Shown here piece after piece: positions 34,549-47,305 of a stretch of DNA of 64,000 nt (its first letter is position 1; each line of letters begins with the position of its first letter). The position numbers were made by a program, and so were the translations under genes. Source of the stretch: Hypomyces perniciosus (lineage: Eukaryota > Ascomycota > Sordariomycetes > Hypocreales > Hypocreaceae); the NCBI GenBank assembly GCA_008477525.1, contig SPDT01000004.1:1736001-1800000 (forward strand), read 5' to 3'. Under the pieces are notes generated by a model. That model did not search any database and was not told the origin of the DNA. It worked only from the letters and a program-made list of their open reading frames with translations.

Positions 34549-36562
34549 TCAAACATTCAACTCGGCCGCCGTCGACCCCTTAATAGCCGCCTGGTAAGGC
34601 TCAAGTTTCTTCTCAAGCTTGCCACCCGGTCCGCAGAACTTGTCAACAATCTGCGCGCTGCGACCAACATACAACTCCGGCCTCATCATGTTGTCAAGAT
34701 CAGGCCAGATCGGCCTGAAGAATTCCGTGTTCCTGATCCTCTCAACGAGGTCGTTTGGCCGACCCTCGTTTTGGACTTGGTGTGACGCCTCGAAGGAAAG
34801 GACACGAATTTCCTCATGAGCGCTGGACTCGTTAGTAATCCCTCCGTTTTGAGAGGGGCAGCACTTACTCCTGTCTGGACACGCCCATCGCCGTCAGCCT
34901 CATGATGATATTCTCTGTGATCATGAAGGGCAGCTCTGCCATAATGTTGGAGTGAATTTTATGGGGGAACACCACAAGTCCCTCAGTCACATTCTGTAGG
35001 GTAATGGCGATAGCGTCCGCGAGAAGGAACATCTCGGGCACATCTATCCTTCGCTACATAGAAGTTAGCCTGGCAGAACATGGAAGATAATGAGAGAATT
35101 TATAACACATCGCATGGCAAAGAACAGAGGATTACTTACACATGCGGAGTCGTCCAACGACCTCTCCAGCCACTGGGCCGAGTGAGTATTGTTGTAGTTA
35201 GCCGCCTTTCCCTGCAGCACCCGCGCGAGACTGGCGATTCGTTCACACCGCATAGGATTTTGTTTGTAAGCCTAAAAAGTGTTAATATGCGTCAAGATTG
35301 AGACAACATTGTGATCGAGACACGACGAGGGCGTAGAGGGACAAAAGACAAAACAAGACTGACCATAGCACTACTGCCAATTTGCCCAACCTCTCTAGGC
35401 TCTCCCACTTCCTTCATGAACGCGAGGTGCCTCAAATCAGAGGCAATCTTGGTTACGGTAGGCCCCAGGCCAGTAACAGCGTTTGCCACGAGACAATCAA
35501 CCTTCCTCGAGCTGCAACAGCGTGAGTCTCTGCCACATCTGCGTGGGTTAAAGGTTTGCTTTTTGAAGACTTACTATGTCTGCGTCGAGATCTAGCAAGA
35601 TGTTAGATGGCGTTACGATAGTAGTGAAGACCTATGTAGACTCACATCGTAACATTCATCGAAGCCAGCCTTTTGACAGAGGAGCTCATTGAGCTGATCA
35701 CACTTCGCGTGGTCGCCACCAAAGCTGCGGAGATCAGGATTGTTGGTTCATCAGTTGCTTGCATTGACCGGGACTCACATCTCGAGAAAGCTTGCTTGCG
35801 TACCCGTGGTACCTTGCGCACCGCGGAACCGGAGCTCGGCCCGCACCCGCTCAAACTCCTCCAGATCCATCATCAGGTCCTGTGCCCATCCCGCCGCTGA
35901 AATGAGATTAGCCCGATACGCAAAATGTGCGTGGTTGCCAGGACTGACCTCGCTTGCCGACGGTGCTGATCTGAGCAGGTTGAAGGTGCGTGAAAGACAG
36001 GGTTGGCTCAGACTTCCACTGGAGGGCAAAGGCCTGGAGGTTGTGCAGCACCTTGGCAATCTTGGGGATCAGGAGATCGAGGGCATCCCTCATGAGAATC
36101 AGCTCCGTATTGTCGGTGACGTAGCAGCTCGTTGCTCCATAGTGGATGATGCCAGCGGCAGCAGGGGCAACCTGGCCGAAGGCATGGACGTGCTGGGTCA
36201 AATATCAGTATACGAGGCAGTCTGACTCATTCTTGATACTTCTTACAGCCATGACATCCTACATACTTGTTAGCCTCTCCATATTAACTGATTCCAGCAA
36301 TAACGCTTACATGACGACGCTTCTTCTCCTCGACACGGGCAGTCTCGAAGTCCTCATCTGTCACGGTGAGGTGCGCCTTCATCTGCTCCAGCGCCTCATC
36401 AGTGATGGTGTTGATTCCAAGCTCCTTCTCGCTCTCAGCGAGGTAGAGCCACAGCTTGCGCCAGGTCGAGTGCCGAGATCGCTGGCTAAAGAGATTGGAC
36501 ATCTCCGGGCTGCAATAGCGGCCCGTCAAGGATGTTTGGTAGGTATCGTACTGCGAGGCCAT
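34549..36562 (-). CDS. ADE13: Adenylosuccinate lyase
   Basis: It cleaves SAICAR and adenylosuccinate in purine synthesis. Ten minus-strand exons: 36562-36311, 36258-36247, 36192-35949, 35896-35779, 35724-35646, 35591-35575, 35511-35364, 35271-35140, 35053-34869 and 34822-34549. Together they give 1,461 bases and 486 residues. Landmarks are the start [35 protein letters not shown] spread over three exons, [22 protein letters not shown], the signature loop [12 protein letters not shown] that holds the catalytic serine, and [13 protein letters not shown]. The second and sixth exons are only 12 and 17 bases; both are needed for the conserved protein. Length is normal for the family. Confidence 0.94.
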
Positions 36563-36705
36563 TTTCGACAATATCACCGTGATGTGTGATTGATGTGATG
36601 TGCACAGAAATCCAAAATTTGACGATAGTGGGGTGAGGCAATACTTGACAAAAAAATTCCCTGGTTCACTCGAGTCTGAAGCTTAAATACGGGAGTCATG
36701 TGATT

Positions 36706-36812
36706 AAGGCCCTGATCCCCAACACCTTAAATTTTGTTAGGCGGATAAGAGAGGGTATATTCGTATCTGCTACGGAGTACTACTACTAGAATTAGCGGGC
36801 GTAATTGTCTTC
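36706..36812 (+). repeat. Dispersed repeat, copy A
   Basis: It shares the order of blocks CCTGATCCC, AACRCCT, AGGCGGA, AAGAGAGG, ATCTGCTAC and AGAAYTAGCGGGC with copy C at 53,271-53,370, in the same orientation. A shorter relative is at 52,728-52,772. Confidence 0.65.
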
Positions 36813-36949
36813 TATTACTGTTTCTGCGGAGTACATGAAAGCCATTTAGAACGCCACTTGAAAGACGGATACTAAGCTCACGAAAAGTCACTAACAGTAC
36901 TGTAATTCACTGTAATTCATTGCCGACGGTGCTGTAATTTACTATAATA

Positions 36950-37095
36950 AATCATCACTACTCCGTTAATAATATAATAATAATATAATAAGAAGAATAA
37001 GTCCTTATAAATATATATATACTATATTATAAGCTTCTTTAATAGAATAGTAGAAGATATTAAATTAATATTTTTATTATCTTACTTTATAATTG
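36950..37095. repeat. AT-only low-complexity tract
   Basis: TAATAA and ATATAT runs with almost no G or C, much more AT-rich than the flanks. Confidence 0.75.
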
Positions 37096-38897
37096 AATGC
37101 ATTTTGGCGATACTGCAAGTCCCTTGCTAGCTCGATATATTGCTTACAGGGGAGGACAGCCAATACCAAGCAGATATCGTGTTTCTCGATTTGGCGCAAA
37201 CAACGGAGCTCGGTTTGGTGGGTAAGCCTCAAGGTCGGTCGCCTTTAGTCGAGCTCGGCAGGTTGAAGTGATCGTCATGAATCAAGCAATGGAATGGCAA
37301 TGCGGAAAAATGCGGATGAAGTCGCGGTACACTTTTCCGATTTTGGGATGACTCTCTAGCCCAGCAACAGTTCATCACCGTTCCAGAAATAGTTTCGGCG
37401 TGTCCCCTTACAACTCTCCTTCGAGATTACCATACGATTCTCATTGACTTCATGTCATAGCCATTCAAATCAGCCAAGGCTTTATCCAGACAGCAAAAAG
37501 GTTCTGTAATCCCAGAAGATCTTTTCCAGCCATAAGATATATGCGAGCCGGCCATAGGGCTATCAAAACAACAACTTGGAATGACAATGTCGCCATCTAC
37601 CATTTTGGCTAAAGAACCGCGGGGATCCGTTCATCACCAGGATTGCCAAACTGTATTAACGATATGCCGAGTCAATGGAGAAACAACAACGTGTGCGTGC
37701 GATATCGATATGCGTTGCCAACAACGAGCTGATATCATTAGTCACAATGACTACCTAGGTAGTGTCGCGAGAAACTTGGATCTTCTTTGAAGGTTGCGAT
37801 GTTAAGTCCTTGTCTGTGAAAATGCAGGAGAATTCCTTAAAGCTTATATTCTTGCTGTTGTTCTCTCATCAGTGGAACATACACTCACACCTCTTGTCAG
37901 CAGCTTTCTCCGAATATGCCATTATTCGAACGATTTGTTCAGCCTAATGTGACCGATTTTTGGTTTACATTTAGCACTCTAGAAACTCAACGACGGATAC
38001 ATTCATCTATGGCTGATGTGCGGTATACTCTACCATCCCTAAAAGATGCGGAGGGAACGACAAATTTCCTCAAAGCAGTAGTGATAAAGGTGCGATTGTT
38101 CTGATTCCACCATAGACAGCTCGAGACCGCCGCTAAAAATCATGATCCATTGTCCACCTCACCATTCAACCACTTCGAGATCGAGATGACGTCTTCTGCG
38201 GCGAGAGTTGGCCCCGCGATCTCAGACCTTGAAATAGCGTCGTAGGGGAACCTCATCAACCAAATTAAGCTCTTTTCAAGGGGTGTCGATACTACGTAGC
38301 AGTTACTTGCTATAATTCAGCTCTATCTGAAATTGTCCCATATGAGTTGAAAGGCAGCAGGTGTTATAGATGGTGACAAGAGAATTGCACAAAAAGAATG
38401 AGAAGAATTTGCAAACCGTCTTTGATACTATATACCACTATTATGATTAAACGCGTGGATTAAGGGGCAGTGTGACTGGATAGTTCAATTGTACGATATT
38501 CTATCACCCTCAAATTTATTACTGCGATGTCGAGATGGGCTTAGAAATCGTGCCGCCGCCGCAAATTAGGTATCATATTGACACAGCAATGATGCACCTA
38601 GTCAAACTACCGTATGTGAATCCAATGATGTTGTCAGAGTCAACTAACCACAAAGGTACCGATACAGTAAGACTTTTGTGCAGTATCCTCGCAATACGTG
38701 CCTCACCGGAACAACCAACTATGCATCACTATAAAATGTATAAAACTTCCATACTTTCATCGATAGTTCATTGAGCATATTGGGCTATGTTAGCAGCATA
38801 TAATGGAGCCAACAAGATCTATGAGGGTATATTCTAATCAGAATAGACCAACAAACAATGATTTATCAACTTCAATTTGTCTTTTATTTTGTCCTTC

Positions 38898-40616
38898 TTA
38901 CAAGGAGAGCTCAATTCGGGGCCCTTGATAGTTCTTCCTTGCATAGACATACCAGTTGATAGTGGTAACGATACCGATCACAGCCAAGACAACCACAGCA
39001 TAGTCTGTTACTCTGTTAGTTGCGCGTTCTCACTCAAGGTCTCTGTAATAGGAATATTGTACTCACTCATATTCCCACCCGTCACGGGTAACTGTGTCGG
39101 AAAAGTGAAGAAGACTGTCTGAAGGATAGCCGACAGAATGGTGCCGATGTTACAAGCCCAACCGACCACCTCAGGGACCACAAAGGCCCTCTTCCGCGGA
39201 AGCAATACTTTATTGCGTTTCTGATAAAGAAGAAGCGCTGCCGGCATCGCGAACGATATCGTTTGAAGCAACAGAAACGAGCCGAGGAGGGCATTGAATG
39301 CTGCTGTGGAACCGAGACTGAGGCACCCGCCAAGAAAGATTAGACCTGCGTTCAGCACCAGGGCGTTGGCAGGAATATCGCCGAGTTTTGGGGACAGTCT
39401 GGCGAAATAAGGAGAGAAGAGCAAGCCGCGGTCTCGGGCCATGGCCCACATGAGTCGAGAGGTGGTTTGTTGCACAGCGATTAAAATAAACGCAAGAATA
39501 GCGATGAAAACACTCATAAATACGGTCCCCGCTGTATCGGACTTGGCAGCAACTCTCCAAAGCTTGTAAATAGGGACCCTGTATTCTTTTGTTAGTTCTA
39601 TTGTACCTTGAAGGGAATTGCATAAGAGGACTAACGGCTCGGTAAGGAGAGATTCTATATCAGTGCTGCAGTACGCCATGGCTACAGAAAAGGCGCCGCC
39701 AGTTACGAATCCGATCCCGATTGTAGCCATAAGCGCTCTTGGGACGGTAACAGCAGCGTTCAAAGTCTCCTCCGCCAGATGGAGAGTCGCATCAATGCCT
39801 CCAAATGCATAGCCTGATGAAGATAAACCTGTGAGAAACGACACCGCTGGCGTCCAACCCGTGCTTGACTCGAAGTTGGTCCACACCGAGGTAGAATCTC
39901 GTTTCTCGCTTCGGACAAGACAAACAACTGTGATGGTGAGGAAAGTTGCCAGGGTGCAGATAACTTGTATCGGTTATGTCAGGACTTGAAGTTGTCACGA
40001 AGTATCATGCCCAAGGGAATGACTTACACGCAGCATCATGAATCCAGTTTGTCCGCTTCAGAAAGAAGAGGTTATAGACCAAGGCGAGGAGGTTTAGGGC
40101 CTGGAACATCAAAAACAGTAACCACGGTTCCGCCTGGTACCCATTGTAGAAATTAACGACTCCCATGATCAGACTGCTGACAATGTTCGCCACACTCGCA
40201 GCGCAGACGATCCAGGATACAGTCGAAAGAATCCCGCAGACATATGAGAGCGACCTGTTGAATCTCTCCGGGGCGAGAATGCTCGTGAAGTGGTACTGTC
40301 CACCAGCCGTCGGGTACACGCTCGCCATTTCAGCGAGCGTGACAGCGACGCAAGTGTACATGACTCCACTGACGATCATGCCGTAGATGAGCTCTACTGT
40401 TCCTCCTGCGGCTAGAGCGATCGATAGGGTTGTGGCGATGGCTACCCAGCTGTTAGGAATGTTGAAGCCGAGGGCGATGATTCGAATGGGCCCAATGTCT
40501 CGACGGATAATCTGGGGGTCGAGCTGAATGATCTCCACGGTACCGGCTTGATCATTGTCAGGCTCTCCGGGCGAGCCGGATCCTGTAGAGCGCGGCTTCT
40601 CCTGTGATTGAGCCAT
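38898..40616 (-). CDS. Amino acid/choline permease (APC superfamily)
   Basis: Minus-strand exons 40616-40028, 39963-39636, 39578-39067 and 39004-38898 give 511 residues. A hydrophilic N-terminal tail of about 45 residues is followed by about 12 hydrophobic segments. Family features include IIALGFNIPNSW, YPTAGGQYHFTSILAP after the second segment, SSSGYAFGGIDATLHLAEET and TTSRLMWAMARDRGLLFS. These match the fungal HNM1/UGA4-type group that imports choline, GABA or amino acids at the plasma or vacuolar membrane. The third exon starts PVPIYKLW. The substrate cannot be fixed from sequence. It is the first intact gene of the AT-rich accessory stretch. Confidence 0.88.
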
Positions 40617-41830
40617 TATCGTCTACCAAACAGCCACTAGGCTGCGGTCAGTATGTCAGACCAGATGAAGAGCCGGCCTTGTTGAGGTCAAGATGATCGA
40701 CACGAATCTCCTCTCATAGAAACAAGACAGGCGATGGTCGGGATTGCAAAAACTGAGGTTGAAGGGATGAAGGGCCTGCTCGTGTATTTGTGCATGGTAC
40801 TTCCAATCACCCAATTCCACGTCTCCGCAAGGCTGGCACCCAAGACGGGATGGGACGCAGTGGTGCCGAACGATCGATCCCCGATTCGGATCATATTATC
40901 ATTGAAGCAAGACATGGTTGTACAAGATACGTACAAGACATGTGCAAGCATGCATCGATCGGAGGCCCGCCCCCCTATCAGCCATCAAGTGGTCGCTCAT
41001 TCTCAAATTTCCAGCACAATAATAGTTGCCATCATGCCAAGTGCAAGGTTTAGTTGATCTTGCGGACGAAATAGTCATTGATAACGGTATTTGCTCATTG
41101 CACTCCGTACCGATCAAGGACTGTTGAGTCTCTTTCAAGTGTCTCAGTTTTGCATAACCAAGGTCCACTTCTCAGCACCAATGGCGTCAGACCCTAGAAT
41201 GACCTCAGAAGGGGGTTTGGCCCTTTTTATCACCGGTTTCCCAGTCCCTAGTCTGTATAGGGATAAGAAGCACATCCGTCTGTTATGCTGGTCGTAATCT
41301 TTCATGTCATCTTCCACTTTCTCATGAAGAGGTGTTCTCGATCGAGGTGAGCGCCCTAGGGACGACATGGAGACATATTTTTTTTTTGGGAGACCGCCAC
41401 GTATCTGAGACATGGAACTTCACGAACATTAAGTTTCTCTCGTGTGACCGCTTGAGGTGGCAAAGATTAGCCCATTTGGGTATTATTATGTAGAATGGCA
41501 AAGCCAAGTAAAAAGAAAAATAGCCAAGAATATTGCGTGCATCAACATTCTGTTTTGTGAGAATCCCCACGGTTCAATGTGCGATAATATCCACCAGAAC
41601 AAGCAAGCATCATTTCACCCTTGTTTCGCCCAGGTTGCCCTCGGCATTGCCAAATTGATAACACTCGTACGATGGTGATCGGTCTTAAAGGGAGAGGTTC
41701 CACCTAGAATGGAGGGTATCACGGCTGGCGGCGGGGGCTAAGAAGCTGTAGTACTTCTTCTGAGCTACTCGTATATATACGAAGTACTCCGTACGACATA
41801 CGAGGATGCCAATATCTTTGCCTGGCCGGG
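40617..41830. other. Intergenic region, permease to pseudogene
   Basis: 1.2 kb with no recognisable gene on either strand. A TACGAAGTACTCCGTACG motif lies near 41,779-41,796. Confidence 0.5.
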
Positions 41831-43502
41831 TTATGTGGCCACGGATGACACAGTAGCATCTTCTGTGGACGGAGCGACAGACCAGGACTCCGCAGTGAAA
41901 TTGAGGTGTCCATCTACTCGTAGTCGAAGTTTTTCTGGATTGATGTAAACATGCATTCTCATTGACTCCTTGTCTAGGTCAAAGACGCGAAAAAACCGCG
42001 TACACCTGGGGTTGCCTATTAACGCCGGTCCGCTGATTTGTCTCATGCATGTCTTTCATCTGCAAGGTCAAGTTAATTTCGAGTCTTCATGGGGATTCGA
42101 CGCGAGGATGGCTCACCCTCTGGACCTGGTGCTTGCCGACGTAGAACGGCGCTTCACACGCTCCGAATGTCGTCTTCACCTCAATTGAGAATTTTGATCT
42201 GAATGATGCCCTGTCGTTTCAGATTCTGGTCGACCAAAGTCAGTCTACAGCTCAAGATATTTGTGAGAGCCATTACTGCAGAACTGTCCGCTTTGTCCTG
42301 TATATGCGTGTTCGGATCACGCATGAGCCAGTCCGCAAATTCGCCCGGTAACACGGATTGGAAAGAGAATTCCCGGGCAGCCTTGTTCATTGGCACATAT
42401 ATCTTGAGCTCAGACGAATCGTCGCCTATATGGAGCTCGCTTTGTCCCCTCTCAACTTCAATTGACTGTCCGTTCTGCCAAAGGATTTGGACAAGCGAAA
42501 TTCCGTTAGTCTCGATGACTTTCGATGAGCGGAGCAATCGATATAACTTTTCCGCATCATTTCGGTATCTGGGACTGTTGAAGTCGGCAGCGATTCTGAC
42601 AGCTACGTATTAGTAACTTTCAAGCGCTCATGGAGCCGTGAGCTTACCGGAGAATGGCATGTGCTTTCCGCTTAATGTCGTAGTTGACGGAAGATATAGG
42701 ACGCATTTCCCCTCCCGAGACGGATGTAATCTCCTTCACGGAGTCGGATAGATATCGGGGTCGGAGCTTTGCCCATTTGATGAAAGGCTGCAATTGCCAA
42801 ACCTCCTCCCTGGAGTAATCCAACACGTTAATTTTGCCTTCAAACCGGTCGGCAAGGTCACTGCGGTCGACAGTGGCGAAATCAGTGTCCGCTGTCTCGA
42901 TTCCAGTCGTCCCATCTGCGTATCTAACTGGAAACACGCGAGCACTGCAGAGTTTGCTTGACATCTCTTCCTGCGAGTCTTGCGGTTCCGACTGGAGCAG
43001 GGCATTGAACGACCAAATGGTCGCTCTTATATCTTCCTCCCGTGTCGAGGAATCCGTCTGAAGCAGCTCATCACATAGTATCTGAAGGGTGAGGGTCTTG
43101 ATGCCCAAGGTTTTGAGGAAAAAATCTTGCAACTCCTCATAATGGTCGTTCAAGGCGACGCGGCCCCGAATATGGGTTTTGCTTGACCATAGACACCGAG
43201 AGATCGGGTACCAACCAGGCTTTTCATCCACTGTCAATTATATCAGCGATCTAACCTCAAACTTATTTCTGCTGTAGTTGGTATCTCACAAATGATGTTG
43301 CTTTCAAGAGTCCCACATACCTGAGTCTCTTGATATCCAGCCCGGTCAACTTCATCCTACTCAAGTACTTGTAAAGACCCAAGATGCGATCAAAGTCCTG
43401 ACACTCGGTCGCTTTCGGTTCGGAGAGTTCGTCTGCCAGATTCTTCCAGCTTATGTTCGTTGTTCCAGGAGTCTTTTTAAAGAAAATTGAGATGACTTCC
43501 AT
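41831..43502 (-). pseudogene. NO VEIN-like protein, 5'-truncated and broken
   Basis: The minus strand holds the C-terminal half of a large fungal protein of the NO VEIN type (HATPase-like N-terminus, DUF3883-like C-terminus). Order of remains: IFFKKTPGTTNISWKNLADE (from 43,502), then PGWYPISRCLWSSKTHIRGR and LKTLGIKTLTLQILCDEL (43,237-42,651). A clean intron with acceptor CTGTCAG leads into IAADFNSPRYRNDAEKLYRL, running to a TGA at 42,181. Beyond that stop, in another frame, lies IEVKTTFGACEAPFYVGKHQ, the family's late motif, then QVYAVF and RVFDLDKESMRMHVYINPEK to a TAA at 41,831. The ATPase half is absent, the first junction does not fit in frame, about 150 family residues seem missing before IEVKTT, and a T-run breaks QVYAVF from RVFDLD. 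Confidence 0.62.
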
Positions 43503-43941
43503 TTCGCTTGGGGAGCAGCGGCATTGAGGTTGGGGCACTCCATGTTTGTGTTAGTTTCGAAATTGATCGGATCCGTGTTACTCATTGACTCCTCAATTTT
43601 GAGGGGACCGTTGTGAGAGTTGCCGGCCATGTCATCCTTCTTCTCCATCAAGATCAAAGTCAGTAAGCATGTCTGCGAGTCTTGACACCCAGACGGGCGA
43701 CTGAGGGCGTGAAATACATGTAGTCTCAGTTTATTCGATTAAGGGCGCCGGCAATATGGTTCCAACGCTCCTATTCGGACGGTATGCAAAGACAGCCCCC
43801 CCCCCCCCCACAAATCAAGGTATCAATCACACAACAGCAGATAGACCTGTATCGCGATCATCAGTTCCTACCCTTTAATCTGTTATCGCCGGTCGGGGTC
43901 TCGACAGGTGCCAATGAAATGAATGATGGCTTACCGGTTGT
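43503..43941. other. Spacer with C14 homopolymer
   Basis: Short region between the pseudogene and the 7TM-MFS gene. A run of 14 C lies at 43,796-43,809. A minus-strand frame (43,657-43,451) in a different frame from the pseudogene may be its former upstream part or chance. Confidence 0.5.
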
Positions 43942-46388
43942 TTAGACGGCAGCCCTCGAAGTGCTTGTTGTAACCGAGAGGGCAATTGGATCAGCCTGGT
44001 GTCGCGCGGCGCCGTACAGGTTAATGTAGAGTGGGAAAATGGCCCCGGCAGCATAGAAACTGACGACAATACAGAACGAGTATTGGGCAGAGTGGGATTG
44101 CAGCATAGCCAACATGATGTAGGGGGAGACGATACTACCAATGGCATTCCCAGCCGTAATTAGACAGGCAGCGAGTTTGGTCCACCTGCCGAGGCCGCGC
44201 AATGCAATAGTCCAAGTCAAGGCGAAGATAGGTCCCTCAAAGATAATAAAGGCCAATGCCACAGCCAGTGCCTCATTAGCTGAAGAAAAATCAAGGCCCA
44301 TTAGGAGCGCCGTAAATGCAATGGCGCCTATGTAAGATATGAGTAGAAGGATTCGCGGCGGAATCAGAAGGCATAGCAAAGCAAAGACAAACCCATCCAC
44401 GGCATATATAGTAGCTCCTACTAGAAAAAAGTCTGCTGCCTTTAGGACTGCAGAGGTGGCGGTCATGGCAGAGGCGCTAGAGATGATATTGGGGAGAAAG
44501 ATACCCAGGGCTTGCCCTGCACCACTTAAAAAGACTGACGATAGGATAGCTATAATTAATGTTGTGAAAATGGGACGTTTCTGGGAAGACTGTGTCCATA
44601 GCCTCTCAGCCTGCCTCTGCAGGTCCGAATCGCTTGCCTCAGGTAACGGCATATAATAGAAAAAAAGTGCTATTAAGACAGAGAAGAGAGCGATGGATAG
44701 GTATGTCCATTGTATGGCGATTAAGCTCTGATTATCGGCCACTTTCATGAAGACTTTCTGAGTAAGTAGGGTGCTCAGTACCCTAGCTAATGCCGCAACG
44801 CCTTCTCCTATAAGGAGGCGTATTTCGCTGTATTGAGGTGGTCCGCAGAGCGCTGTAAAGATGATTGAAGTTGTTCGCAAGATAGACTGACTAAATCCAA
44901 GAACAAAGTTGCAGACGATGATGCCGGAATAGGACTTCAAGGCTCCAGATGGATAGAACATAATAGTTCCAACGCAGTATATCCCCAGGCCAGTGGCAAA
45001 TGTGACTTTAAATCCATGATGGCGCAGGACCCATAGTGTCAGGAAAGGGGAAACAAGATAGCCAAGAAAATTAGCTGACGGAATTCCCATGAGCTGGTAT
45101 GGATTGCGAATTCCTACTAACGGGATGACACTGGTAAGGGAAATAACCAGGGTATATGAGCTTCCCCAGAGGAAGAAGATGATAAATATAATGGCGCAGT
45201 ATTTAACGGATTCTAAGCCCTGGATATCGAGCATACACTTGGGCTGTCGCATGTTGATAAATCCAAAATACATGGCATATTCGTCCTGCTGGGGAGGCCT
45301 CGGTGTTGGCTCTGGTTCCATTTCAAGATTCATGTAGGGAGTTGTGATAAAGTCCCTTATCTCAGTTATATGTTGCTCCTGGTTCTCAGTCAGGGGTGAT
45401 GTGTTTATTGATTGTAGATCCTGTGTAGCGACGGGGGGCTGCTCTTCGCTGCTTGGAGCATGATCCGATCTCTTTGCCTTTGTCAGGGCCAACAGCTTAA
45501 TCAAAGGTTTCAGTGTGGGAATGCAGGCACAGATAATGCCCACATTGACCTCAACAGCTGACCACAGCAGAGCAAGGCTAATATTATAAGAGAGCTTTAG
45601 ACTTGATGTAATACTGACTCCAGTAAACTCATTAAGCCTAGTGGCCGCTAATTGCACATAATAGATGCGCACGACATCAACGACGGTAACAAACACACCC
45701 GTTAGAAAGGTCAAGACCAAGATAGCCTTTTGTCGCCATGGTAGGTTTATGCCTGTTAGAATAGGGATAGGCAGGACGAGGATAGCGAGGTCGGTAACGA
45801 CATTGACTGGTACTGAGGCGAGGTAGATGGCCTCAAAAGAGATGCATCGGGCGTTTGGGATAGCAAGATTATACGCCGCCTGCACAGGGCGGCACTGGAA
45901 AATAGTGATAAAACTAAGTACAATGCCGCCGACATTTACAACGACAAGGGTCACATAAGAGCCGATACGCAGGAACTGCTGCGTGTCACGCGCAATGCCG
46001 ATGAAGAAGATAAGGATCGAGGACTTGGTAGCCATCAAGGCAGGATTATAGAGAACGATGGCAGCGTATTCGGCCTTCAGTAAGGGGTCGTCCGGGGTGG
46101 GGATGTCGCTCTGCTGGAGACCTAGGCCCCTGGAGGTGCTGAAGTCAATCGCGAAGGATATGCCAAAGGCAAGGATCTAGTGACAGATACATCAGACTCT
46201 ATATTGGGACCTCGAGTTTGAGTCAAGGTCTCACTAACCCATGCGAGGACAATGAAGTAGTCATCCCATCCGTGACGCCTGACAATAAAGAAGCGGCTAA
46301 CGATACGTGCGATGACCAGTAGGGTGGCGAGGATAAACATAACCGTCACGCTGACAAAGACGGTTTTACTGCGACCTTGGAAAATCAT
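43942..46388 (-). CDS. Fusion: SAT4/Pth11-like 7TM domain + MFS (FucP-like) transporter
   Basis: Exons 46388-46239 and 46176-43942 give one frame of 794 residues. The first about 278 residues form a fungal rhodopsin-like (SAT4/Pth11-type) 7TM domain: ARIVSRFFIVRRHGWDDYF, FQCRPVQAAYN, the helix LPIPILTGINLPWRQK, RIYYVQLAATRLNEFTG and VNVGIICACIPTLKPL. A hydrophilic, proline- and glutamate-rich linker (about 280-370) follows. Then come about 12 membrane segments of a major-facilitator transporter resembling L-fucose permeases (IIFIIFFLWGSSYTLVISLT, SPFLTLWVLRHHGFK, NFVLGFSQSILRTT). There is no stop, intron or frame change between the halves. Possible roles are a nutrient sensor-transporter or a merged pair of neighbours; function is unknown. 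Confidence 0.82.
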
Positions 46389-47303
46389 GACGCTGCAACT
46401 TGTGTGTGACAGTTCCTTGACTACCTAGTCTGTAGGTTGAAGGTTGGAGTTTTAGATGTTGGATTTAGAAGTCAAAGGTAATGATTGGAGTGACGTAATC
46501 GTCAAAGGTGAATTCTAGCATCGCTGTGGACTACGGCGGTATTGATATGATTGAATCCGTAGCTCCAAGATCTTGGGAGGCAAAAGTAAGAACATTAAAC
46601 TCTGAGGAAAAAAAGCTTGACAGCAGACTTCCCAACAAGCAGTCAATTAATTATCAATCAGAGCTGCTCAACTCTGCCCTGTAAAAATTCTTCCCCGCTA
46701 GCAAGCTACCTAGCAGCTGTTATAGTTTGTTAGCGCGGCGCGGTATTTTTGCAGGTCAACTGGTCTGTCTCTCCGCTTGGGCTTACTGGGCCCTAACAGA
46801 GCACAATCTGTGCAGCTCTGCTGTCGCTAATATACCTTACTGTCGCGAGGTTCACCTCACGAGAGGCATTATTACTGTTACTTCGCAAGATGCATAACCG
46901 ATATATCGTCTCGCAAGCCTTAGCCTGCCCTACTCTTAACTACTTGCTGGACGTCCTTTTTATGGGCTTAGCAGCTAACACTTGGGTTTTTCCCCTTTGC
47001 AAGGAGGGTTTTTCATCCTGGTGCCTGAATCTTAGAGCTCCAATGGGTCGTGATGCCTCTATAGATTGGCATTTCTCCATGTACGATTCGAGAGAGATGC
47101 GACTGAGGGCATAGCTTGATGATCTGGAGCAATGTCTCGGAGAGAAGCTGTTGGAAGACATCGGCATCGTCATTCCCCTGCGTATGAGATTCCATGGTCC
47201 TTGAGATCTAAAGTCTTTTTGTTGCGCCCAGCATTCAACCTGATCAACAACCCTAACCCTGGATTTTCTTTGTATCGGTGGAAATGCCACATTACCCACC
47301 AAG
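46389..47303. other. Intergenic region upstream of the 7TM-MFS gene
   Basis: Promoter side of the fusion gene. At about 47,195-47,013 on the minus strand a short frame (FQQLLSETLLQIIKLCPQS) faintly recalls the start of an F-box, but nothing supports a gene. Confidence 0.4.
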
Positions 47304-47305
47304 TA

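Larger units (their letters stand above)
36563..38897. other. AT-rich intergenic region, left edge of accessory stretch
   Basis: 2.3 kb without a gene I can support. It begins with the dispersed repeat at 36,706 and an AT-only tract. Coding-like but broken frames on the plus strand at about 37,916-38,103 and 38,114-38,243 may be gene remains. Confidence 0.5.

Noticed and set aside
41970..42188. Plus-strand 72-codon frame
   Set aside because: It is antisense to the NO VEIN-like remains, which carry the recognisable motifs.
47013..47195. F-box-like start on the minus strand
   Set aside because: Only about 20 residues recall an F-box and the frame is short; no further exons found.
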